Positions 44,071 to 52,700 of a stretch of 64,000 nt of DNA are shown here, in pieces; the first letter of the stretch is position 1; each line of letters begins with the position of its first letter. The translations under genes were made by a program, and so were the position numbers. Source of the DNA: a bacterium MS4 (lineage in GTDB: Bacteria; Bacillota; Clostridia; Oscillospirales; Acutalibacteraceae); the NCBI GenBank assembly GCA_000752215.1, contig CCFG01000017.1:62001-126000 (forward strand). The letters are read 5' to 3'. Under the pieces are notes generated by a model. It was not told the origin of the DNA, ran no database searches, and saw nothing but the letters and a program-made list of their open reading frames with translations.

Positions 44071-44090
44071 TCCCGCTCCTGCTGTTTTCT
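44049..44090. terminator. Convergent terminator overlapping the regulator stop codon
   Basis: Arms AACAGCAGGAGCGGG (44049-44063) and CCCGCTCCTGCTGTT (44072-44086), T-rich on both exits. The response regulator's stop lies in the loop; the opposing TcdA gene ends 4 bases beyond. Confidence 0.9.
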
Positions 44091-44093
44091 GTT

Positions 44094-44849
44094 TTATTCC
44101 CGGACGATATCCTTGATGACTTCCCCCGCCAGAATCAGCCCCGCGACGGAAGGGACAAAGGAAATGCTGCCCGGCACCTGACGGCGGATGGAGCATTTGC
44201 GCTTTGTGCCCGGCGGGCAGATACAGTGATATTTACAGCTGGTGGCGTCGTCGTCGATCGGCGTCATCGGCGGCTCCTTGGAGTACACCACCTTCAGCGA
44301 AGGGATGTTCCGTTTGCGCAGCTCATTGCGCATCACCCTCGCAAGGGGACAGACGGAGGTCTGATAGATATCGGCGACCTCGAATTTTGTAGGGTCAAGC
44401 TTATTCCCCGCCCCCATACAGCTGATGATGGGCACACCGGCGGCCTTTGCCCTTTCAATCAGAATCAGCTTGGCGGAAATGGTGTCGATCGCATCCACCA
44501 CATAGGAATATTGGGACAGGTCGACGGTATCGGCGTTCTCCGCCGTGTAAAACATAGGGAAAATCTCCACCTTTGCGGAAGGATTGATTTCCAGTATCCG
44601 GTCGCGCATCACCTCTACCTTTGCCTTGCCGACCGTTTTGCGCGTGGCAATTAGCTGACGGTTGATATTGGTCAGGCAGACCTTGTCGTCGTCAAACAAC
44701 GCGATGCCGCCGATTCCGCTTCTTGCGAGTGCCTCAGCCGTGTAGGAACCGACCCCGCCGATCCCGAACACCGCCACCGCCGCTTCCTGCAGCTTTTTCA
44801 TTGCGGGAGCCCCCAGTAAAAGCTCCGTCCTCGAAAATTCATTTAACAT
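44094..44849 (-). CDS. tcdA: tRNA threonylcarbamoyladenosine dehydratase
   Basis: 251 residues from ATG 44849; upstream in-frame extension crosses repeat copy D. ThiF/E1-like fold: nucleotide loop VFGIGGVGSYTAEALARSG, D..D in ALFDDDKVCLTNINRQ, YVVDAIDTISAKL, and a zinc-type cysteine pair near CKYHCICPPG. TcdA (CsdL, YgdL) activates and cyclises t6A to ct6A in ANN-decoding tRNAs, at the expense of ATP. Monocistronic. Confidence 0.93.
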   Translation of the reverse strand: MLNEFSRTELLLGAPAMKKLQEAAVAVFGIGGVGSYTAEALARSGIGGIALFDDDKVCLTNINRQLIATRKTVGKAKVEVMRDRILEINPSAKVEIFPMFYTAENADTVDLSQYSYVVDAIDTISAKLILIERAKAAGVPIISCMGAGNKLDPTKFEVADIYQTSVCPLARVMRNELRKRNIPSLKVVYSKEPPMTPIDDDATSCKYHCICPPGTKRKCSIRRQVPGSISFVPSVAGLILAGEVIKDIVRE

Positions 44850-44890
44850 TTCTTTCCCACCTGTATATTCAGTCATCATCAATTTTATCA

Positions 44891-45011
44891 TTACAGCATT
44901 TCCAGTTGATACAGCATTTCCAGTTGATTCTGCAACAAAATTGTGTTCCTCCCCCGCCTTCGGCGGGGGAGGAACGTATTTTATCCCGCAAACTGAAATA
45001 GAATTGCTGTA
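44891..45011. repeat. Palindromic MITE-like repeat, copy D
   Basis: Core hairpin of 14-bp perfect arms (44945-44958, 44962-44975, GTTCCTCCCCCGCC). The left terminal segment TACAGCATTTCCAGTTGA is tandemly duplicated here, making it longer than other copies. Right end AATTGCTGTA. Confidence 0.85.
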
Positions 45012-45101
45012 GATCTCACGGAACAAATTATACCGTAACATCCGGCCTTTATCAATCGGTTATTGAAATAAAAAGTCTTTTCCTATCAAAGAGGTAATAT
45101 A

Positions 45102-45130
45102 TTGACATTTTATCCGGGCGACAGTATGAT
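45102..45130 (+). promoter_or_regulatory. Promoter of the HD-domain gene
   Basis: TTGACA (45102-45107), 17 bases, TATGAT (45125-45130). Confidence 0.75.
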
Positions 45131-45220
45131 AAAAGACAAAATAATAAAATGTCGGCAAAACCCCGTCCGGCAAAAGAGCCGCCGGTAGCAAGCGGGCTGA
45201 TTGCGGAAAGGATGTAGCAA

Positions 45221-45793
45221 ATGGATTTGAATATTACGCGGGAGCAGGCCTGGGCCCTCCTTACGGAGTACAACAAGGACCCGTTTCATCTGAAACACGC
45301 CCTCACTGTGGAGGGGACCATGAGATATTTCGCCAAACTGCTCGGCTTTGAGGAGGAACAGGACTTCTGGGGCATCGTCGGACTTCTGCACGACCTGGAT
45401 TTTGAGCTTTTCCCGGACGAGCACTGCATTCGCGGGCAGGCCATTCTGCGCGAAAAAGGAGTCAGCGAGGATATTATCCACGCGACCGCAAGCCACGGGT
45501 ATCAGCTGACTGTGGATATCAAGCCGGAGCACACGATGGAAAAGGTGCTTTACGCCGTCGACGAGCTCACCGGGCTGATCGGCGCCGTGGCGCTGATGCG
45601 CCCCTCGAAGAGTGTACAGGACCTGGAGCTGAAATCGGTCAAAAAGAAGTACAAGACTCTGAATTTTGCGGCGGGCTGCTCCCGGGAAGTGATCGGGCGC
45701 GGCGCGGAGATGCTCGGCTGGGAGCTGGATTACCTGATCGAACAGACCATTCTGGCCATGCGTTCCTGCGAAGACGCGGTGCAAACCGTTTAA
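45221..45793 (+). CDS. HD-domain phosphohydrolase
   Basis: 190 residues. Metal-binding HD signature: H26, H57-D58 (LLHDLD), H92-region (ASHGYQ) and D118-region. The HDIG family includes nucleotide and cyclic-nucleotide phosphohydrolases; here no other domain is attached. Start ATG 45221 after AAAGGA. Its stop codon overlaps the stop of the opposing Nudix gene by three bases. Confidence 0.88.
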   Translation: MDLNITREQAWALLTEYNKDPFHLKHALTVEGTMRYFAKLLGFEEEQDFWGIVGLLHDLDFELFPDEHCIRGQAILREKGVSEDIIHATASHGYQLTVDIKPEHTMEKVLYAVDELTGLIGAVALMRPSKSVQDLELKSVKKKYKTLNFAAGCSREVIGRGAEMLGWELDYLIEQTILAMRSCEDAVQTV

Positions 45794-46233
45794 AGCTTTT
45801 CGTTTTTGACGACCCACCGCCACAGCACGGGCTGAATCTGCGGATAGGTAAGGTTTTGCGGCAGCGCCGCGCAAAATTGGATTTCGGCCATTTCCATATC
45901 GGCGGGCAAATCGGAAAGGGATTCCACCTGTGCGTAAAACAACATGCCGTAAGTGGGTTTCGCATTATGTATCAGGTCGTCCTCCCCTTCCACCGAATAA
46001 ATGCAGACGGGCTTGATCTGAAATTTCACCGCGCCCGTTTCTTCATACAGCTCCCGTTTCGCGGTGTCACGGATATCTTCGCCCTTCTCGCGGTGACCGC
46101 CCGGGATTTCCCAGGTTGTCCGTTCTTTGTGGCGGCAGAGAATCCATTTTTCTCCCATGCGCGCCGCAATGATGGCATATTTGAGGCTGTCGTTCTTCAC
46201 ATAGTCCAAATCATGAAATCCTACTTTTACCAT
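45790..46233 (-). CDS. Nudix hydrolase
   Basis: 147 residues from ATG 46233 (GAGG upstream). Nudix box from G45 (PGGHREKGEDI) through R60-E61 and E64-E65-x-G67. It lacks further signature for ADP-ribose or 8-oxo-dGTP types; aromatic residues in the C-terminus (YAQVESLSDLP) are of MutT-like kind. Hydrolyses a nucleoside diphosphate linked to another group. Convergent with the HD gene and preceding the yyaL terminator. Confidence 0.9.
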   Translation of the reverse strand: MVKVGFHDLDYVKNDSLKYAIIAARMGEKWILCRHKERTTWEIPGGHREKGEDIRDTAKRELYEETGAVKFQIKPVCIYSVEGEDDLIHNAKPTYGMLFYAQVESLSDLPADMEMAEIQFCAALPQNLTYPQIQPVLWRWVVKNEKL

Positions 46234-46250
46234 AAATCTTTTCCTCTTTT

Positions 46251-46292
46251 CAAAAATCACTCCGTGCGGAACCTGCAGATTCCGCACGGAGT
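46251..46292 (-). terminator. Terminator of yyaL
   Basis: Arms ACTCCGTGCGGAA (46259-46271) and TTCCGCACGGAGT (46280-46292); T5 follows on the minus strand. Confidence 0.92.
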
Positions 46293-46295
46293 ATT

Positions 46296-48335
46296 TTATT
46301 GCGACAGTTTTTGGTCCAGCTCATTCAGATCGTAAATCGGGGGCGAGCAGGCGTTGTTTTGACAGATATAATAAGCGCTCCGGCCTTCCCCGAGCTGATA
46401 TTCCTCCGTAAATTCCGCAAGTTTCGCCAGCTGCTCCGCATTTTCCGCACTTTTTACGAGTACGGTGGGGTTGGGCATTCTTTTTTTATGCAGCAGGGAT
46501 TTGACCCGTTCGAAATCGACGCCGTCCTTTACCACGCACACGATTTCCCTGGAAGGGTACAGCGCGGCCGTCATGGCCGTCAGCGCAAAGCTGTGCCCCG
46601 CCGGAAATTCCTGCGCGGCGCCAGCCATGAAGCGGAGCTGCTGCTCCGCGGCCTCCTGCAGAGCCGGATTTCCGGTAAGCGCCGCCAGCTTTACCAGACA
46701 GAGGGACGCTGCGGAGTTGCCGGACGGGATCGCGCCGTCATAGGTTTCCTTCGGACGGTAAATAAGCGGTTCCGCATCGCTTGCGGAAAGATAAAAGCCG
46801 CCGTTTTCCCCGTCAAAAAAGCGGTCCAGCATGGTCCGGTTCAGTTCCGCCGCCTGCTGAAGATAATCGGCATCGTAGGTCGCGTCGTAAAGGCTCAGCA
46901 AAGCCCATACGGTAAACGCATAGTCGTCCAGCCCGCCCGTACCCGCGGCTTCTCCGTCACGGTAACGTACCCTCAGGCCGCCCTGTTCATCGGTCAGGCT
47001 GCTTTGGAGAAAGCGCATCGCCTTTCCCGCCGCGTCAAGATAGAGGCTATCCTCCAGAATCCGATAGGCATCGGCCAACGCCGTGATCATTAGCGCGTTC
47101 CAGGAGGTCAGGATTTTATCATCCTTATGCAGCTTTGTACGCGTCAGGCGGTATTCATACACCTTCGGAAGCAGCCGTTCGATCGCCTCGTCCGGACGCT
47201 CAGCATCAGGATTTCCAATCAGGTTCAGAATATTTTTCCCCTCAAAATTGCCCCCGGGCGTCACGCCGAAATATTCGATAAAAGTCCGGCCGTCGCTTTC
47301 CCCCAAAAGGGAAACGATCTCATCCGGGGTAAAAACGTAGTATTTCCCCTCCTGACCGTCGCTGTCGGCATCCTGCGCACAGTAAAAGCCGCCGTTTTCG
47401 TCCGTCATTTCCCGCAGAATATACTCCATTGTCTTTACGGCAACGGTTTTATAGAAATCATTTTGGGTGATCCGGAACGCTTCCAGATACGCGATGGTCA
47501 GCAGAGCGTTGTCGTAGAGCATTTTTTCAAAATGGGGGACCAGCCATTTGTCATCTGTGGAATAACGGGAAAAACCGAAGCCCACGTGGTCGAAAATTCC
47601 GCCGCGGTACATTTGCCGCAGGGTTTTTTCCGCCATCTGAAGAGTGTCCCCATCTTTTTCCAGCATAGCATACTGAAGCAGAAACAGCAAGTTGTGCGGA
47701 GACGGAAATTTCGGGCTGGCTCCGAACCCGCCGTACTGACGGTCAAAGGTCTGCCGGAACCATGACCGGGCGGAAACTAGAAGGTCCTTTGTGAGCCTGC
47801 CCTCTTTTTTCACCGTCTGTCCCCGGAGCGCCATGGCAATGCGTTCGCCGGAACCGAGAAGCTCTTTCCGGTTTTCCCGCCACTGCTGCGCGGCGGAAGC
47901 AAGCAGGTCCATCAGCCCGGGCATGGAATACCGGGAATGCTTCGGGAAATACGTTCCCGCGTAAAACGGACGCTGGTCCGGGGTCATCAGGATCGTCAGT
48001 GGCCACCCGCCGCTGCCGGTGAGCGCCTGACAGACTGTCATATAAACCGCGTCCACGTCCGGCCGCTCCTCCTTATCCACTTTGATTGCGATAAAATTTC
48101 GGTTCAGCTCCTGTGCGACCTCGTCGTCCTCGAAGCTTTCGCGTTCCATCACATGGCACCAGTGGCAGGTCGAATAGCCGATGGAGAGGAAGACCGGCTT
48201 GTCCTGTGCCTTCGCCTTTTCAAAAGCGTCCTTTCCCCACGGGTACCAGTTGACCGGATTATAGGCGTGCTGCAGCAGATAAGGGGATTTTTCATGGATC
48301 AGCTGATTGGGCACCCTATCTTTATCTGTAGGCAT
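46296..48335 (-). CDS. yyaL: YyaL/SPATA20-family thioredoxin-domain protein
   Basis: 679 residues from ATG 48335 (AAGGTG upstream); a longer frame crosses the leader. N-terminal thioredoxin-like domain (residues about 1-170): [19 protein letters not shown]-type motif, [19 protein letters not shown] with the redox CHWC, and GGWPLTIL; then an (alpha/alpha)6 six-hairpin barrel as in N-acylglucosamine 2-epimerase-like proteins ([31 protein letters not shown]). Function is unsettled across the family; a redox-linked sugar or metal role is proposed. A 230-bp copy of its start region lies at 55.8 kb. Confidence 0.92.
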   Translation of the reverse strand: MPTDKDRVPNQLIHEKSPYLLQHAYNPVNWYPWGKDAFEKAKAQDKPVFLSIGYSTCHWCHVMERESFEDDEVAQELNRNFIAIKVDKEERPDVDAVYMTVCQALTGSGGWPLTILMTPDQRPFYAGTYFPKHSRYSMPGLMDLLASAAQQWRENRKELLGSGERIAMALRGQTVKKEGRLTKDLLVSARSWFRQTFDRQYGGFGASPKFPSPHNLLFLLQYAMLEKDGDTLQMAEKTLRQMYRGGIFDHVGFGFSRYSTDDKWLVPHFEKMLYDNALLTIAYLEAFRITQNDFYKTVAVKTMEYILREMTDENGGFYCAQDADSDGQEGKYYVFTPDEIVSLLGESDGRTFIEYFGVTPGGNFEGKNILNLIGNPDAERPDEAIERLLPKVYEYRLTRTKLHKDDKILTSWNALMITALADAYRILEDSLYLDAAGKAMRFLQSSLTDEQGGLRVRYRDGEAAGTGGLDDYAFTVWALLSLYDATYDADYLQQAAELNRTMLDRFFDGENGGFYLSASDAEPLIYRPKETYDGAIPSGNSAASLCLVKLAALTGNPALQEAAEQQLRFMAGAAQEFPAGHSFALTAMTAALYPSREIVCVVKDGVDFERVKSLLHKKRMPNPTVLVKSAENAEQLAKLAEFTEEYQLGEGRSAYYICQNNACSPPIYDLNELDQKLSQ

Positions 48336-48524
48336 ATTATCACCTTCCTTCTTTTTGTTATTTCGTTTAGTGTATCCCAAAAGTAAAAAGGATAATATGG
48401 AACCGCTTGTGACAGTAATATCTGTAATTCCTTCCTGGCATTTATCAGCATCGCAGATGTTATAAGTATGAATGAGTCGCGGCTCTCGAATCGTTAACAA
48501 TTCTATTGCTTTTTCATACTCGAA

Positions 48525-49385
48525 TTAATGTTTAAGCCAGCCACGTATTGAAATGACCGCACTGCCTCCAACGCAAATTATTTTATCCCGGCCAATTCGG
48601 CTTTTTATGATTGACGGTTTCCCCATACTTTCTCCCTGAATAAAAGTATTCTCATCCTGTTCCGAAATCAGACCTTGGCTGCGGAGATAATAGGTCAGCG
48701 CACCATTCGACGTGCCGGTTGCCGCCTCTTCGTCAATTCCATAAAGCGGAGCAAAATTTCGGCATCGAGCCGTGACTTGGGCGGACAATTCAGGATAATA
48801 CATATGAACACCAACCACTTTATGTTTTTGAGAAAGCCGGATGACCTCTTCCTTGCTTTGAACAGAGCGTGTGAGCTTATCTATGCTGTCGACCGGCAGA
48901 AGAATATCTGGTAAGCCTGTACTGACAATGCACGGCTGCAATGTTGCAGGCTTATCATCTATGCAAAGCCCATAGGCCTGGTAGAAAGCGGAGGCTTCCT
49001 CAACAGATAATACTTTTATTAACTTGCCCGGCGCCATTCCCATCCAGATACAGTCCGGTTCTATTGTCACCGGAATTTCCCCTGCCGCTGTTTTAGCTGT
49101 ATACTTGCCACTTGACAATGCTTTTTCCTCCCGCAGAGCCGTAAACGCAGAAATTGTGGCATGTCCACACAAGTCCACTTCACCTTCAGGGGTAAAATAC
49201 CGGATACCGAAGAGATGCGAATCGATTCTTTTCACAAACGCCGTTTCAGAATGCTTCAGTTCCGCGGCAATTTGTTGCATCAGGGCAGCGTCTGGGAATT
49301 CTGCCGTCCTGTCCAACAAGACAACACCGGCCTGATTTCCCCCATAAATATGTTCGGTAAATGCATCCACAATGTATAATTCCAT
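48525..49385 (-). CDS. PhzF-family isomerase/epimerase-like protein
   Basis: 286 residues, full length. The diaminopimelate-epimerase-like fold with catalytic E47 (LKHSETAFV), GHATISAF and EEAATGTSNGAL glycine-rich loops. PhzF itself isomerises a phenazine precursor; most relatives are of unknown substrate. Its base composition is AT-richer than the genes to its left, and it opens the cassette-like island (48.5-55.9 kb). Confidence 0.9.
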   Translation of the reverse strand: MELYIVDAFTEHIYGGNQAGVVLLDRTAEFPDAALMQQIAAELKHSETAFVKRIDSHLFGIRYFTPEGEVDLCGHATISAFTALREEKALSSGKYTAKTAAGEIPVTIEPDCIWMGMAPGKLIKVLSVEEASAFYQAYGLCIDDKPATLQPCIVSTGLPDILLPVDSIDKLTRSVQSKEEVIRLSQKHKVVGVHMYYPELSAQVTARCRNFAPLYGIDEEAATGTSNGALTYYLRSQGLISEQDENTFIQGESMGKPSIIKSRIGRDKIICVGGSAVISIRGWLKH

Positions 49386-49510
49386 TTATTAACCTTTCTT
49401 GTCAAATAATTAATTACGAAACATCTTTCTTTTTGGAAAAGTGAATACAAAAGCGACGATGAATAGTATCACGCTTTTTTCTCTTTTCCATTTTCATAGT
49501 CATTGCATTT

Positions 49511-49535
49511 CATAAACAAACTGCGAAGCTCAAAG
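49511..49535. repeat. Intergenic motif of the AT-rich island, copy 1
   Basis: CATAAACAAACTGCGAAGCT followed by CAAAGG; lies 3' of the SF0329-like gene. Similar copies occur at 50.1, 50.7, 51.6 and 55.1 kb. Confidence 0.55.
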
Positions 49536-49556
49536 GAACGGGTGCTCACAATTTTA

Positions 49557-50057
49557 CTATTGATTCAGCAGTCGCAATTCGTAAAATTGTCTTACCCAAG
49601 CCGGATATTTTTCATATTCTTTTGCATCGGCAATTCGCAACAGCGTTCTTTTGCCAATACGTCTGTCCATGATTGCCAATATCTTGATAATGTAGTTTTC
49701 AGACTCCAATGCAGTTTGAACAGGCATGTTACGAAATTGAAGCACTGCGTCTAAGAAGTCCATTTCACAATAAGTGCAGTCAGTATCCCATTTTGGCTTC
49801 ATTCTTGCAATTATTTCTTCATAAGAACTTTGCTGTTCTTCTTTATGTAAAGCAGAAATATCAAATTCTTGATGATACATTTCTATCCATGAAAAACAGA
49901 CAAGTTCTTTACCATCTAATCGGATGGCTGCTCTCCCATAAGAATTGTGGACATCATGATATCGTGTTAGAAAGTATGTTACCCTATCAACTAATTCATC
50001 GCATAGGTTTTCGCTCAGTTGCTTATTAAGACCTGCCCAAGATTTGTAGTGCTCCAT
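49557..50057 (-). CDS. SF0329-like protein
   Basis: 166 residues from ATG 50057. The core GRAAIRLDGKELVCFSWIEMY recalls the small SF0329 family of unknown function, known from mobile and accessory regions of Gram-negatives and Firmicutes. Mixed alpha/beta, no signal peptide or membrane segment; two paired cysteines (CTYCEMD). Low G+C. The assignment is by eye; function unknown. Confidence 0.55.
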   Translation of the reverse strand: MEHYKSWAGLNKQLSENLCDELVDRVTYFLTRYHDVHNSYGRAAIRLDGKELVCFSWIEMYHQEFDISALHKEEQQSSYEEIIARMKPKWDTDCTYCEMDFLDAVLQFRNMPVQTALESENYIIKILAIMDRRIGKRTLLRIADAKEYEKYPAWVRQFYELRLLNQ

Positions 50058-50108
50058 AGTATAGCCTTTCTCAAAATACAAATAAACGGATCGTATTCTC
50101 AAAGAATA

Positions 50109-50134
50109 TCATAAACATAATGTAAGCCAGGCTC
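50109..50134. repeat. Intergenic motif of the AT-rich island, copy 2
   Basis: ATCATAAACATAATG followed by TAAGCCAGGCTC; a variant of the motif, between the SF0329-like gene and the next GNAT gene. Confidence 0.5.
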
Positions 50135-50152
50135 ATTGCAAAATGGACTTGA

Positions 50153-50683
50153 CTAATTCTCCACATTACGGTTCGGCAGAAGATAGGATGGATGGTACAA
50201 TCCAGTCGGTGCATAATAACAGTCGGTCACATATTGGAATCCCAGTTTCGTCAACAGTTTTCTAGAAGCAACGTTCTCAGGATGATGACCTGCTCGTAGC
50301 TCTTTTGCGCTGAGCGAAGAAAAGGCATACCGGATTACCGCACGGGCTGCCTCTGAAGCAAAACCATTTCCCCAATATTTTTTTCGCAAGTGAAAGCCAA
50401 TTTCAAATATGTACTGTTCATCCTTGCAGGGACGAAGTCCACAGCACCCAATCAACTCCGAATTACTCAGTTCAAATATAGGCCAGTACTGAATTCGATA
50501 CTTTGTATCATTTTGGATTTCTGTATCCAATCGATTTTTAATGTCCTGTTGTGTAAAAACACCACTTGCGCAAATAAAGTGCGTGACATCTGTATCTCCC
50601 CAAAGCAAATCAGCCAGCTTTCTATCGCTACTTTTCCATTTTGAGAAACCAATTCGTTCTGTTTCCATAAAGTATTGCCGCAA
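50153..50683 (-). CDS. GNAT acetyltransferase, RimJ/RimL type
   Basis: 176 residues from TTG 50683, eight bases after GGAG (ATG 50668 has no site). Core motifs LIGCCGLRP, FHLRKKYWGNGFASEAARAV (motif A, with G-x-G) and RKLLTKLGFQYV. The RimJ/RimL group acetylates protein N-termini, but many members act on small amines or antibiotics. AT-rich; isolated, probably acquired. Confidence 0.85.
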   Translation of the reverse strand: MRQYFMETERIGFSKWKSSDRKLADLLWGDTDVTHFICASGVFTQQDIKNRLDTEIQNDTKYRIQYWPIFELSNSELIGCCGLRPCKDEQYIFEIGFHLRKKYWGNGFASEAARAVIRYAFSSLSAKELRAGHHPENVASRKLLTKLGFQYVTDCYYAPTGLYHPSYLLPNRNVEN

Positions 50684-50732
50684 AATTTTAACTCCTTTTC
50701 TGTATTACGAATCTGCTTATCTATGAGTACCG

Positions 50733-50757
50733 TATAAACAAACTGCGAAGCTTCAAA
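50733..50757. repeat. Intergenic motif of the AT-rich island, copy 3
   Basis: TATAAACAAACTGCGAAGCT followed by TCAAA: 18 of 19 leading bases match copy 1. The same intergenic region ends with AAAAGTCGAAGTTTAT, a partial inverted complement. Confidence 0.6.
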
Positions 50758-50842
50758 CAGAAAAGGGCAGGCAATTGTTCATAACGGCAATTCAGGCCTG
50801 TTAAATTAAAAGTCGAAGTTTATCCTTATACATAAAGGGAAC

Positions 50843-51487
50843 TCACTGTATAATAGAATGACTGTGAATATAAAATTCTTCCTGACTTGGCTGGTATTTT
50901 TTCTCCAGACTTTCCAAACCCTCGTCAAAGTGTTGTGCTTCTTGTTCGTCTATCTCAAATACAGGACTTTGATAGTAAACCCATCTTCTTCCGTCCAAGG
51001 CATCTGGTTTGAGTTCTTTTACCATCATTGCCGCTGGATATGTCTCGTTCTCAAGACAGACATTGTATCTTTTGCAACTTTTAAAGCCACGACTTACATA
51101 ATTATTCGGGCTTCCAAATATTACAATCAGATCATAACCAAGTGCTATCGCCTGTTCAAAGGAATACTCCATTAGTTTTTTTCCATACCCCTTTCTCTGA
51201 TATTTCGGCAAAATGCAAACCGGACCGAAAGTAAGGATGTCTTTTTCTTCCCCGGACTCACCGATTAGTTTTGTTTTCGTATACATGATATTCCCGATGA
51301 TTTGATTATCAACTTCAATCACCAGATCCAACTCCGGCAGAAAATCTTTATGGGGTCTCATAACATGAACTAAATAATGTTCAATGCACCCTGGAATATA
51401 TAAATTCCAAAAAGCTTTCCTTGTGATTTCTTCAACTTTCTCATAATCTGTTTCTTCTTCTTTCCTAATCCTTATCATTTTGTTCAT
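50843..51487 (-). CDS. GNAT acetyltransferase
   Basis: 214 residues. Motif A: VCILPKYQRKGYGKKLMEYS (Q/R-x-x-G-x-G/A), upstream NIMYTKTKL and downstream GSPNNYVSRGFKSCKRYN. The long C-terminus (PALDGRRWVYYQSPVFEI) is typical of YhbS-like GNATs that act on small molecules. AT-rich. Alone between motif copies 3 and 4. Confidence 0.85.
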   Translation of the reverse strand: MNKMIRIRKEEETDYEKVEEITRKAFWNLYIPGCIEHYLVHVMRPHKDFLPELDLVIEVDNQIIGNIMYTKTKLIGESGEEKDILTFGPVCILPKYQRKGYGKKLMEYSFEQAIALGYDLIVIFGSPNNYVSRGFKSCKRYNVCLENETYPAAMMVKELKPDALDGRRWVYYQSPVFEIDEQEAQHFDEGLESLEKKYQPSQEEFYIHSHSIIQ

Positions 51488-51607
51488 TTATAGACCTCCG
51501 ATAATTTACCTAAAATCAATTATTTTGTGCTTTTCATTATGGATATCCGCTCAATACATTATTGTTTATCTATGTTATATATTATTAGGTCTTACCCGCA
51601 ACAGCCA

Positions 51608-51635
51608 TCATAAACATTATGCGAAGTTCAGGAAG
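51608..51635. repeat. Intergenic motif of the AT-rich island, copy 4
   Basis: CATAAACATTATGCGAAGTT followed by CAGGAAGC, downstream of the glycyl-radical activase. The rest of 51488-51746 is featureless AT-rich sequence. Confidence 0.5.
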
Positions 51636-51746
51636 CTCTAAGCGCTACCTTTTATGTAGATAACTGGATGTCGCATTCTCAATGTTAATTATATTTTTCC
51701 AGACGATAAAGACATTTCCACGTCCAATCCTTCTATCGCACTTCGA

Positions 51747-52664
51747 TTAATTGCCAATTGATACGGTCAGACGATCTGTATCTAACGCTCCCACCAACTT
51801 GACCAGAGATTCTATTGGAAGCGATTGTTGAACAGGATATTCATATTGCATTCCCAACCCGTTATATTTGCTGATACCGAAGGTATGATACGGAAGGAAC
51901 CGGATCGTTGAAAAGCAGAGACCTCCGACGATATCCACGATATCCTGTAGTTGTTTTTCCGTGTCATTAAACTGTGGGATAACAGGAACACGTACCTCCG
52001 TTTCCACTCTGCCGCTCAATTCCTTCAGCGTTTTCAGAACAGTGTGGTTACTGACGCCGATTACATCCCTGTGGATAGCATCGTCCGCGTGCTTGAGGTC
52101 AATCAGAACCAGGTCCAAATAAGGAAGAAGCTTATCGTAAACACTCCAGTCACTGTTTCCATTGGTTTCAATCGCAGTGTGCAGCCCTTCTTCTTTCGAG
52201 CAGCGCAGCAAATCAAACAGAAAATCCGCCTGTAATGTGGGTTCCCCACCGCTGAATGTTACTCCGCCCCGGGATTCACGGTAGTAGGATTCATCTTTCA
52301 TTACGGTTTCCATGACCTGCCGTACCGACATTTCAGCGCCAATCACCCTCCGGCAGTTGACGGGACATACCTCAATACAGGTCCTGCAGAAATTGCACCG
52401 GAAGGAATCGGTGACACATCTTCCATTTTCTAGAGAGATTGCTTTTTCCGGGCAGCTGGCAATACATTTCCCGCACTTTACACACAGGTTTTGTGCATAG
52501 AACAACTGTGGAAGGGGACTGATCGACTCCGGGTTATGGCACCAGGGGCAAACCTGATTGCAGCCTTTCAGAAAAACAGTCGTGCGGATACCCGGCCCGT
52601 CATCCAAAGAAAATCTTTGAATATCAAAAACACATCCTGTTTTTTGTGTATCCTCTGCTTTAAT
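51747..52664 (-). CDS. Glycyl-radical enzyme activating enzyme (radical SAM)
   Basis: About 305 residues if it starts at ATT 52664, nine bases after AGGGGGG; no ATG, GTG or TTG occurs upstream of L20. The in-frame TTG 52607 would remove the conserved GCVFDIQRFSLDDGPGIRT region, so the rare ATT start is preferred. Radical-SAM cluster C35, C39, C42 (CNQVCPWC), then two ferredoxin clusters (CVKCGKCIASCP and CNFCRTCIEVCP) and the GGEPTLQADF motif. Generates the glycyl radical on the partner enzyme encoded 36 bases upstream. Both genes form one operon. Confidence 0.92.
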   Translation of the reverse strand: MKAEDTQKTGCVFDIQRFSLDDGPGIRTTVFLKGCNQVCPWCHNPESISPLPQLFYAQNLCVKCGKCIASCPEKAISLENGRCVTDSFRCNFCRTCIEVCPVNCRRVIGAEMSVRQVMETVMKDESYYRESRGGVTFSGGEPTLQADFLFDLLRCSKEEGLHTAIETNGNSDWSVYDKLLPYLDLVLIDLKHADDAIHRDVIGVSNHTVLKTLKELSGRVETEVRVPVIPQFNDTEKQLQDIVDIVGGLCFSTIRFLPYHTFGISKYNGLGMQYEYPVQQSLPIESLVKLVGALDTDRLTVSIGN

Positions 52665-52700
52665 CGTATTTGTCCCCCCTGTAATCCCGGCGAAACCGGA

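Noticed and set aside
44049-44086. Regulator stop codon in a hairpin as programmed read-through
   Set aside because: The hairpin is a standard convergent terminator; no continuation of a meaningful frame after the stop.
49511-50757. Intergenic motif as a classical integron attC site
   Set aside because: The RYYYAAC/GTTRRRY core boxes are not present and no IntI gene is seen; kept as a motif of unknown function.
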